DNA of 64,000 bases from contig JAULJL010000032.1 in the NCBI GenBank assembly GCA_030761205.1, positions 4,593,134-4,657,133 on the forward strand, given 5' to 3'. This document shows, one piece after another, positions 54,595-64,000 of this stretch (position 1 is the first letter of the stretch; every line of letters begins with the position of its first letter). The notes beneath the pieces are model-generated. The model worked only from the letters and a program-made list of their open reading frames with translations. It was not told where the DNA came from and made no database searches. Source of the DNA: Fremontodendron californicum. Its lineage: Eukaryota; Streptophyta; Magnoliopsida; Malvales; Malvaceae. The position numbers and the translations under genes were made by a program.

Positions 54595-57500
54595 ATTAGG
54601 AAAGAGATATGTGGGATTCGGCAATACAACGGAGAGTCCTTATATGAATATTGGGAGAGGTTCAAGAAACTTTGTGCATCATGTCCACACCATCAAATAA
54701 GTGAACAACTTCTCATCCAATACTTCTATGAAGGTCTCATGCCCATGGAGAGAAGTATGATAGATGCCGCTAGTGGGGGAGCTCTAGTTGATAAGACTCC
54801 CAGGGCTGCTAGAACATTAATCTCCAACATGGCAGCCAATTCTCAACAGTTCTCAATGAGACAAGATCCACCACCACAATCCAAGAGAGTTAATGAGGTA
54901 AGTATATCATCCCTTGAACAAAAATTTGATAAACTGACTTCTCTTGTTCAACAATTGGCTGTAGGTAAAATACAACAAATAAAGGCTTGTGGCATATGTT
55001 CAAACATAGGGCACCAAACTGATATGTGTCCAACACTTCAAGAGGATACCAATGAACATGTGAATGCCATGGGTGGATTTCAGAACCAATCAAGGAAATA
55101 TGATCCCTACTCAAACACATACAATCCAGGATGGAGGGATCATCCAAACTTCAATTATGGAGGGAACCAATCACAAACTATTCCTCCACCATTTGACCAC
55201 AGGCCACCGGGTTTTCAGCAAAGAGTGCAACAACCATACCAAACCCGACAACAACTACCACCCACCCAAAATTCAGGTACTTCTCTTGAAGATCTTGTTA
55301 AAGCTCTTTCTACTAATACAATTCAATTTCAACAGGAAACAAAGACAAGTATTCGAAATTTGGAGACTCAAATAGGGCAATTGGCAACAACCATGAGTCA
55401 AATGCAAGCAAGGGATTCTGGGAAATTACCTTCCCAAACCATAGTGAATCCAAGAGAGAATGCCAATGCTATAAATTTAAGAAGTGGGAAACAGCTAGAG
55501 ACACCACAAAATGATAGTGCTCAAGGGGAGAACAATACCATGGCATCCTCTTCACATCCCAACGAGCCACTAAAAAAGGTAATTCCTAAACCATCCTTTC
55601 CTTCTTATATAACTCCTCCACCTTTTCCTAGCAGGTTAGCAAAGTCCAAGAAGGAGGAGCAAGAGAAGGAAATTTTGGAAACCTTCCGGAAAGTAGAGGT
55701 GAACATTCCTTTACTAGATGCTATCAAGCAAGTGCCAAGACATGCCAAGTTCCTAAAAGAGTTGTGCACATCTAAACGGAAGTTGAAATGGAATGAAAAG
55801 GTAAGTGTGGGGGAGAATGTGTCAGCTGTTCTTCAAAAGAAACTCCCACCTAAATGCAAGGATCCAGGTATGTTTACCATTCCTTGTAAGATAGGCAACA
55901 CCAGGTTTGAGCGTGCTATGCTAGATCTAGGGGCATCTATTAATGTCATGCCATATTCAATTTATGCTTCATTGAATCTAGGACCATTAGAGGAAACCGG
56001 TGTTATAATACAACTTGCTGACCGTTCTAACACTTATCCAAGAGGAGTTGTAGAAGACGTTCTTGTACAGGTTAATGAATTGGTTTTTCCCGCTGACTTT
56101 TATGTTATTGAGATGGAAGATGAGATGTCTTCTAATCCCACACCTATTCTATTAGGGAGACCATTCTTGAAAACAGCAAGAACTAAAATAGATGTACATG
56201 ATGGCACTTTAACTATGGAATTTGATGGTGAAATAATTCGCTTTAACATTTTTGAGGCCATGAGATATCCTAGTGATGTGCATTCTGTTTTTAATATTGA
56301 TATAATTGACTCACTAGTGCAGCAAGCTTATGAGCTAGATGGTGAAGATAGTGTGGAAATAGTCCTTAGCAACCATCTCGGAATGGGGAATGCTAAACTA
56401 GCCTTGAGTGACCATGTGGAAGGGGCACTAGAATCTTTACACTCGCTGCAACCTAAAGATGCAAGGTTTGATGTTTCATTTATTGATTTGCCTTTATCTA
56501 ATGAGAAACTTCTACCTTCCATTTTGCAGGCACCAACTTTAGAATTGAAACCACTACCGAACCACTTGAAATATTTGTTCTTAGGGGAAAAGGACACACT
56601 ACCTGTCATCATTGCCAAAGAGCTCACACCTTTGCAAGAAGAGCGACTTATCCGGGTGCTTAGAGAGCATAAAACAGCAATTGGTTGGACAATTGCCGAT
56701 ATCAAGGGAATAAGCCCATCCATGTGCATGCACCGGATTTTGTTAGAGGAAGGGTCTAAACCAACAAGAGAAGCACAAAGAAGATTGAACCCTCCTATGA
56801 TGGAGGTTGTGAAAAAGGAGATACTGAAGCTCCTAGATGTTGGAGTGATCTATCCTATCTCGGATAGCAAATGGGTGAGCCCAGTCCAAGTGGTTCCAAA
56901 GAAATCAGGTGTAACGGTGGTAACAAATAATGAGAATGAACTTGTTCCTACTAGGATTCAAACAGGATGGCGAGTTTGTATTGATTATCGTAAACTTAAT
57001 TCCACAACTCGCAAAGACCACTTTCCTTTACCTTTTATTGATCAAATGCTTGAAAGGTTAGCTGGCCATTCTCATTATTGTTTTCTTGATGGTTTTTCAG
57101 GTTATAATCAGATAGCCATTGCTCCGGAGGACCAAGAGAAAACAACATTCACATGTCCATTTGGTACTTTTGCATACCGGCGTATGCCATTTGGTCTTTG
57201 TAATGCACCAGCTACATTCCAAAGGTGTATGGTTAGCATATTTTCAGATTATGTAGAGAATATCATAGAAGTGTTTATGGATGATTTTAGTGTCTATGGT
57301 GATTCTTTTGATAGATGTCTAGAGAACCTTACACTTGTACTTGAAAGATGCATGGAAACTAACCTTGTTTTGAATTGGGAAAAATGTCACTTTATGGTAG
57401 AACAAGGAATAGTTTTGGGCCATGTTATTTCTTCTAGAGGGATAGAGGTTGATAAGTCTAAAATAGATATTATGCATTCTTTACCACCTCCCACAAATGT

Positions 57501-59439
57501 GAGAGAGGTTCGTTCTTTTCTTGGACATGCAGGTTTCTATAGGAGATTTATCAAAGACTTCTCAAAGATCACATTACCTCTTTGCAAGCTACTACAAAAA
57601 GATGTGGTTTTCCACTTTGATGATAAATGCAAAGAGGCGTTTGAAACATTGAAGGGACTCTTGACATCAGCTCCTATCATCCAACCACCAGATTGGAATG
57701 TACCTTTTGAAATCATGTGTGATGCTAGTGACTATGCCATTGGAGCTGTTTTGGGCCAACGGGTTGGGAAAGCCTCACATGCCATTTATTATGCCTCAAG
57801 AACTCTTAATGATGCTCAATTGAACTATTCCACTACTGAAAAAGAACTTTTGGCTGTTGTATTTGCTTTAGAAAAATTTCGATCTTATTTAATTGGTACT
57901 AAAGTAATTGTATTTTCTGACCATGCAGCCCTTAAGTACTTACTCACTAAAAAGGAGGCCAAACCAAGGTTGATTAGATGGATACTTCTCTTACAAGAGT
58001 TTGATTTGGAGATAAAAGATAAGAGAGGTAGTGACAACCTGGTTGCGGACCATCTTAGCCGTTTAGTTCATGAAGATGATGCACTACCCTTGAATGAGAA
58101 CTTTCCGGATGAGCAACTTCTTTTTATAAGAACAACAACTCCTTGGTATGCTGATATTGTTAATTACTTAGTTACCAAGAAGTTGCCACAAGAGTTGACA
58201 CAAGCTCAAAGAAATAAGATCAAGAGTGATGCCAAATACTACATATGGGATGATCCTTACCTTTGGAAGCATTGCTCCGATCAGATTATAAGAAGGTGTG
58301 TACTCGAAACTGAATTTCAATCTATTCTCACCTTTTGTCACTCTTATGCATGTGGAGGACACTTTGGATCCAAAAGAACAGCCATGAAAGTTCTTGATTC
58401 TGGATTTTATTGGCCTACCATATTCAAAGATGCATACCTCTTTTGCAAGTCATGTGATCGTTGCCAAAGAACTGGTAACTTAGGTGCTAGAAATCAAATG
58501 CCTCAAACTCCAATACTTATTGTTGAAATTTTTGATGTATGGGGCATGGATTTCATGGGACCTTTTCCTCCTTCTTTTGGTAATCTTTATATTTTACTTG
58601 CCGTTGATTATGTTTCAAAGTGGGTGGAAGCAAAATCCACTAGGACTAATGACTCTAAAGTTGTTTCAGATTTTGTCAAGACTAACATCTTGGCTAGGTT
58701 TGGAACGCCAAAGGCCATAATCAGCGATAGAGGTACTCACTTTTGCAATAGGACTATGGAAGCACTTTTGAGGAAGTATAACATCACACACAAGGTCTCC
58801 ACCTCATATCATCCTCAAACTAGTGGGCAAGCTGAAGTGTCAAACCGAGAAGTTAAGTCCATCCTTGAAAAGACAGTTAATCCAAATAGGAAGGATTGGA
58901 GTTCACGACTTGATGATGCACTTTGGGCTTATAGGACAACATATAAGACACCCATTGGTATGTCTCCTTATCGACTTGTTTATGGTAAGCCTTGTCATCT
59001 TCCGGTTGAATTGGAACATAAATCATATTGGGCTATCAAACAATGCAACATGGAGATGGATGAGATAGGAAAGAAAAGAAAACTTGACCTACAAGAATTA
59101 GAGGAGATAAGGAATGATGCCTATCAGAATTCTAGGATTTACAAGGAAAAGACTAAGGCATTCCATGACAAGATGATATCAAGAAAAGAATTTGTTGTTG
59201 GACAAAAAGTTCTTCTCTTCCATTCACGCCTTAAGTTATATCCAGGTAAGTTACGTTCTCGTTGGGTTGGACCTTTTGTTATTACTAATGTATTTACTCA
59301 TGGTGCAGTTGAAATCCAAAGCCCAAAAACAGATAAGGCATTCAAAGTGAATGGTCATAGATTGAAGCCTTACTATGAGAACTTTCCAATACAAGATGTG
59401 GAGGAGTTTCCACTTTTTGAGCCAAAGTATGTTGAATAA
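54595..59439 (+). pseudogene. gag-pol: Athila-like gag-pol lacking the Gag N-terminus (element I)
   Basis: Open from IRKEICGIRQYNGES to the polyprotein stop. It retains the end of capsid, the CCHC knuckle, protease, RT (FMDD), RNase H and integrase, without a stop. The first ATG is at 54739. The missing ~155 residues of Gag are inverted just upstream. Substitutions relative to H include RHAKF for RYAKF and RTTYK for RTAYK. Confidence 0.9.
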
Positions 59440-59781
59440 TAATGGCATGGGTCTAAGTTAGGCTGAGGACAATAAACCAAGCGCTTCTTGGGAGGCAACC
59501 CAAAAGGATGGAGAGCATCTATTATATCAGATTTGCATATTCCTTACTCTCCATCATTCTATCTTTTATTGTTTTTCTTTTCTTTTGTTTAATAGTTCTT
59601 TTCTCTTACAAGATGTAAATATAATTTTTAATTTATTTTTTTTAACCCCGGTTAAATGGCGGATAACGGTACTCCGTGATTATTTAAATCGGTTCCATCA
59701 GCTACCCACAAAACTGATATTGTATATAAATTTCTCTTCCAATTTCTCTTTCAATTTTTTTTTTCATTCTTTTTTTTCAGG
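59440..59781 (+). promoter_or_regulatory. Post-pol hairpin and NABP leader (element I)
   Basis: AGCGCT at 59480-59485 with TTGGG..CCCAA hairpin, cassette edge, TATATAAA near 59723 and TTTTTTTTCAG one base before the ATG. Confidence 0.6.
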
Positions 59782-60318
59782 ATGGATGATATTCTCACAA
59801 GATTGCAGAAACGATTTCCTCCTTTTCCTCGAAATATTTTACTGAAGCTTTACCAAGTTCGACTTGAGAGATTAAGAATGCTTATGCACAAAGGGATTCC
59901 TGACGACATACGTTGGCTAATTGAAGCCAAGGTACGTGAAGATGAATATCTTCCTGTTTTGCATTTACCAGGTACAGGTAGAAGCACTTTTGCAAAGAAG
60001 CGACGAGCAAAGCGCATGAGTTCAAATTGCCACAAATGTGCACGATGGACGTGTAACGGTAAATGTCGTTCTATTGGGATTCCGTCCTCTAATCGAGATG
60101 ATAAAATTGAATTCATTAAGGATGGACTGAGTAAGGAGAATTTGGGTAATATCCAACTTTCTCTTGAGACGCATCCTAGTGGAGACGTACAAAGAGAAAT
60201 TCTTGATTTATGGCCGCAATTCCAAAGGGAATGGCAACATCTTGGGAATCTGATGTTAAAAGACCCTGTTTGCCAGCTTGTAAGAAAACTGGATGGGAAG
60301 CATATCCTCGACTCATAG
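59782..60318 (+). CDS. NABP-like protein (element I)
   Basis: 178 residues, identical to the C and H copies, with basic and cysteine clusters intact. Confidence 0.6.
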   Translation: MDDILTRLQKRFPPFPRNILLKLYQVRLERLRMLMHKGIPDDIRWLIEAKVREDEYLPVLHLPGTGRSTFAKKRRAKRMSSNCHKCARWTCNGKCRSIGIPSSNRDDKIEFIKDGLSKENLGNIQLSLETHPSGDVQREILDLWPQFQREWQHLGNLMLKDPVCQLVRKLDGKHILDS

Positions 60319-60805
60319 AAGGCGTTTAAGCCGTTTCTGGACGTAAAACCAGAGGAAGATGTGAGCCAGAATCACAACTACAATAAATGACTTCTCAGCT
60401 TTTGGTTTGATTTGCAATAACTTTATTTTGGTTTAATTTACGTGTTGTTCGATTTGTGTAACTATTCTCGTTTTTTTTTTATTTGTCTTTTACGGTTGAT
60501 TTTTCTTCTCTTTTTGATTTTCTTCCTGAAATCACGCAAAAATCTTTTGTTAGGTTAACATTTTCTTCTGACAGGTCAAATACACTTTCGGCTACATTAT
60601 TACTCTTGACTTTTACGGTTGATTTTTCTTCTCTTTTTGATTTTCTTCCTGAAATCACGCAAAAATCTTTTGTTAGGTTAACATTTTCTTCTGACAGGTC
60701 AGATACACTTTCGGCGACATTATTACTCTTGTCTGATTCACTACTCAGTCCTCTATATATTACACCATGTACTCATTCTCTTTCAGGCACTCGAAGAAAA
60801 AAAAA
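60319..60805 (+). promoter_or_regulatory. NABP-LOG intergenic region with tandem duplication (element I)
   Basis: Same ~120-bp tandem duplication as in C (about 60487-60607 and 60608-60730), then CTATATATT and TTCTCTTTCAG. Confidence 0.6.
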
Positions 60806-61453
60806 ATGGAAAGTACTTCATCGCAGCGCATTAAAAAAATTTGTGTCTTTGGAGGTGCTTATCCAGGGAAAAATAACATATTCGCTGATGAAGCCATAAG
60901 AGTTGGAGTAATACTTGCCCAACAAAAGATCCACTTGATTTATGGAGGCGGTAGTACGGGTTTAATGGGAGCAGTCGCTACAGCAGCACACGCCGGAGGA
61001 AGTCCAGTTCTAGGAATCGTGCCAAAACTATTCACAGATTTTTGTGGACCTACCTTGGGTAAGGAAATACAAGTCTGGAGTATCCCTGAACGGATAACAA
61101 TCATGTACCATTCTGCCGATGCATTCATTGCTTTACCAGGAGGTCTGGGTACATTGGAAAAAATAGCTTGCGTGGCTTCTTGGTCATCTTTGGTCACAAA
61201 TAAGAAACCCATTGGTTTGCTTAATATTAATGGTTATTTTAGTAATTTGCTTTCATATTTAGATAATGCTGTGGATAATGGATTCATGTTTTCAGAGGCA
61301 AGGAGAACCATAATTTCTGCTACAACCATTGAAGATTTACTTAAAAAGCTCCAAGCTTATGAGTGTTTATCTGCTACGGTTGTTTCACAAACGCTCGGAA
61401 AAAGAAAAAGAGATATGGACGAGCAAGGAGTGGATTGCACTTTGTCTTTGTGA
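60806..61453 (+). CDS. LOG-like: LOG-like protein with catalytic Glu replaced (element I)
   Basis: 215 residues with PGGLGTLEK, so Glu119 is Lys as in C, while Pro95 and Arg96 are normal. Probably inactive as an enzyme. Shared with C, so the change was present in their common source copy. Confidence 0.85.
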   Translation: MESTSSQRIKKICVFGGAYPGKNNIFADEAIRVGVILAQQKIHLIYGGGSTGLMGAVATAAHAGGSPVLGIVPKLFTDFCGPTLGKEIQVWSIPERITIMYHSADAFIALPGGLGTLEKIACVASWSSLVTNKKPIGLLNINGYFSNLLSYLDNAVDNGFMFSEARRTIISATTIEDLLKKLQAYECLSATVVSQTLGKRKRDMDEQGVDCTLSL

Positions 61454-63557
61454 CATTATCTAACATTTTGCTTGTTGTGTCTCAGTTATAATAAGTGGTT
61501 AGCAACCTCTGCAGGTAATATCTCCTAAATTCTACCTTTAAAATTTGACATTGGGGACAATGCCATATTTTAGTAGGGGGTAAGGGACATATTTTGCTAA
61601 TTTAAAAAAAAAAAAAAAAAAAAAATTAAGAAGTATTCATTCTGAACAAGGTCTGAGTAAGGGAGACTTGAGACATACCTTGTCAGTTTGATTTCTTCTT
61701 TTCAAAAAAAAAAAAAAAAGAGTTTGTTGTGTTTTAAGCAATTTAGAAGTATTCATTCTGAACAAGGTCTGAGTAAGGGAGACTTGAGACATACCTTGTC
61801 AGTTTGATTTTAATCTTTTTATGTTTACTTGTTAATTTTTGTTTAGTATTTTAGGATTATTTAGGTTGCATGATTTTGTTTTTTTTTTTAGTCTTAGTTG
61901 TTCCTATTCTTATGTTATTAGTTCTTTTCTCTTACACATGATTCTTTCATTTGAGTTAATAGACTTACATTGAGGACAATGTAAGAATTAAGTGTGGGGG
62001 GGAATGATTTAGGATTTCTTTTATTTTTGTCTACTATTTTTTTTTCTTTATTATTATTATTATTTTTTTTTGTGAGTTTTAGTTCCTTTTTAATACAATG
62101 ATGAGATATGAATTGCATAAGTCTAAAACTGGTTATTAGTGAGAAGATTTTCATGAGAATTGAGCTTGATGTCAACCTTTTTATGAGCCAATGTTAATAT
62201 AATATGTTGATTGAGAATGAAGCATGTTTAGACTTAATCTGACTTGTATAATCATCCTTGTGAGTTTTTGAGCCTATAATGATTGATGCATTATACAAAT
62301 CAATCTAATTTCTTTCTTGAGTGCTCTTATGATTACAGGATTCTCTAGAACTTGCTTTAAACCGTTTGAGACTATATTGATACATGTGACAACATGAATA
62401 TGATAGAGGCATTAGGATTTTTAGCCAGAGCCAAACAACCATCCCTTATTGATGTTCCAAGAGAACACACCCTTAGTGAACCAATTTGAGCCTACATTGA
62501 ATAAGCTATCTCTTTGGTAACCATAACTTGTCCCTAACCTAAATATACTTATATCTTTACCTTTGTTCCAAAGATGAATTAGCATGTTTTGAGACAAGTT
62601 GCAAAGACAAGGGATATTTTTAGTTAAAAATTTGGGTTAGAAACAAGAAATAAGTGTGGGGGGGAAAGAAAAGAAAAGTCAAGAGAAAAAGAAATGAAAT
62701 ACTGGCAAATACATTCCTATGTAAAAAAAAAATATATATATATGAATCATCTCTTGAATTTGTGGAAAAAGAAAAAGATGTTACAAAGTCGTTTAGAATG
62801 AAGAAAAGGCCCAACATAAATATCCGGCCTAGGTGACTATGTACTTGTAAAGAGTTTTGAGAAGTTTCTTTGTATGATCTTTTTATGTCTCTAAACTTTA
62901 TGAACTCTTTGGAACCTTTGTGATATCTTTATCCTTTTGTTCTTCAACCACATTACAAACCCCTTGGCCCCATTACAACCTTGATTAAAGACCTCTTGAT
63001 TCATGAAGTTGTATGATCTAAATAGTGGAGAATAGGTGGACAAGCAAGAATATGGTAGAACTGTTTTCATGAGATTGATTGAGTGTAAACACTTCACCAC
63101 TACTTTAAAGAGTGAAAATCATGAGGGTATCCCATGTGAGAAGTTGAGATTAAATTTGAACATGCAATATTTTGATTGAGATATGTTATGCTAATATTGG
63201 CTTAACTCAAACAATTTACATTCAAGCATGATTTTTTGTGAAATTTTTTAAGCTATTGATTAGTTTATAAGACTTGTTCAAATATTGTCTCTAATTTGTA
63301 TTGAAAGGATTAGGAGTAAATATTTTTAGTATATGTAGTTTATTTATATGAAGTTTATTTATATTTTAATTTTTCAATGTTTGTGGGTATCGTTCTAGTA
63401 AACCCTCACGAGACTAAACTCGTCCACTAGGGACACCTAGGGGTTTAAAGGCTTGTGTCACATGCTAAGTGCCACCGTGATTTCCTACGAAAATGGATTA
63501 GATTAGATTTTCTTATTTTATTTTTATTGAGTCGTTGCTAGGGACTAGCAACAATCT
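61454..63557 (+). other. 3' noncoding region of element I
   Basis: GACATTGGGGACAATGCC-type repeat near 61546, doubled ~90-bp repeat (about 61626-61810), GAGGACAATGTAAG repeat with PPT-like run near 61990, PPT-like run near 62655. Bases shared with F (for example ATGCAATATTTTG) mark the C/F/I subfamily. No supported gene. Confidence 0.6.
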
Positions 63558-64000
63558 AAGTGTGGGGGTGTGATAACTCGTATAATTATATAGTTTTTAG
63601 TTATGTTTTATTAATGTTTTGTGTCAAATACGAGTTATTATTGTTTAGTCTAATTGTGTTTATGATCTTTTATATTTTTATGTATTTTGGTGTTTTTCAC
63701 AAGTTTCTTTGAGTGATTTCAGATTACTAGAATTAAGGGCAAATCCAGTTCAGTTTCAGTTCCGACACCTTTTGCCATATCAGCTATATCTCGAGTTTCA
63801 CTGAAGCAATAAGGCTGAAATTTGTAGCCATGCAAAGCTAAGAGGCATATCTATCTTTTTCATGTTTTACACTTCTTAAAACGGAGTCGTTTTCCCTAGC
63901 GAAATCGACCATCAAGTTGGATGATGTGCAATGATGTCTGTGCTGACATGTTTTCGTATTATGCCCGTATCTTCTTATCCACATCAGCAAATGAGCTGAT
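63558..64000 (+). repeat. Polypurine tract and start of the 3' LTR of element I (cut by window edge)
   Basis: AAGTGTGGGGG at 63558-63568, then the LTR from TGTGATAAC at 63569. The LTR continues beyond the window. Confidence 0.9.

Larger units (their letters stand above)
54023..64000 (+). mobile_element. Element I: gag-pol element with inverted 5' end
   Basis: Inverted segment 54023-54597 (gag codons 1 to about 155, leader, primer-binding site, spacer) is followed directly by the rest of gag-pol in + orientation, then NABP, LOG, 3' region, polypurine tract (63558-63568) and the start of an LTR (63569-64000, cut by the window). Only about 23 bases of gag are missing between the inverted and direct parts. 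Confidence 0.85.

Noticed and set aside
1..64000. Whole array as an assembly artefact
   Set aside because: Not excluded, but copies differ by scattered substitutions and belong to three subfamilies, so it is not one collapsed or repeated contig. Individual junctions still need long-read support.

Overview
The window is plant nuclear DNA made almost entirely of LTR retrotransposons. I found no ordinary host gene. The signs are a Ty3/gypsy gag-pol polyprotein, LTRs of about 2.1 kb starting TGTGATAAC and ending GCATCA, and an 18-nt primer-binding site matching the 3' end of plant tRNA-Asp. The RT motif FMDDFSVYG and the GCGCTTCTTGGGAGGCAACCCAA-type hairpin after pol are also typical. The tRNA-Asp primer and this RT style point to the Athila lineage. 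A dicot host is my guess; the species cannot be named from this window.

Layout: nine joined elements or fragments. A (1-7222, +) is non-autonomous: mini-gag, NABP-like, LOG-like, 3' LTR. B (7231-14487, -) is a non-autonomous copy facing A tail to tail. C (about 14558-21987, +) has a broken gag-pol plus NABP and LOG. D (21988-28943, +) is close to A. E (28944-36280, +) is close to B. F (36281-41413, +) is a fragment with LOG. G (41414-47640, +) is a chimera of A-type and B/E-type sequence. H (47757-54022, +) has an uninterrupted gag-pol reading frame but lacks LOG and LTRs. I (54023-64000) has its gag 5' end inverted, followed by the rest of gag-pol, NABP, LOG and the start of an LTR. Diagnostic differences define three subfamilies: A/D/G, B/E and C/F/H/I. 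Only the third carries pol, so it probably mobilises the other two.

The unusual system is a two-gene cassette in the position where Athila elements often carry an env-like gene, between gag or gag-pol and the 3' noncoding region. Gene 1 encodes a 178-residue basic, cysteine-cluster protein. Its core resembles the small nucleic-acid-binding/silencing-suppressor proteins of plant Betaflexiviridae (vitivirus and carlavirus type). Gene 2 encodes a 215-residue LOG-family cytokinin-activating phosphoribohydrolase with a basic KRKR tail. Each gene has a TATA-like box and a splice-acceptor-like pyrimidine tract ending in AG just before its ATG. The cassette occurs in autonomous and non-autonomous elements alike, and its reading frames remain open in nearly every complete copy, which suggests it is a functional part of the element. 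Changing cytokinin level (LOG) while interfering with RNA silencing or transcription (NABP) is a plausible joint role, but that is inference.

The joins between elements are also informative. Most fall at the short AATTTT spacer between LTR and primer-binding site, where minus-strand synthesis starts. Two joins contain 16 nt matching the 5' end of the primer tRNA-Asp. This looks like end-joining of unfinished reverse-transcription products rather than simple nested insertion or LTR recombination. Assembly error has to be excluded with long reads.
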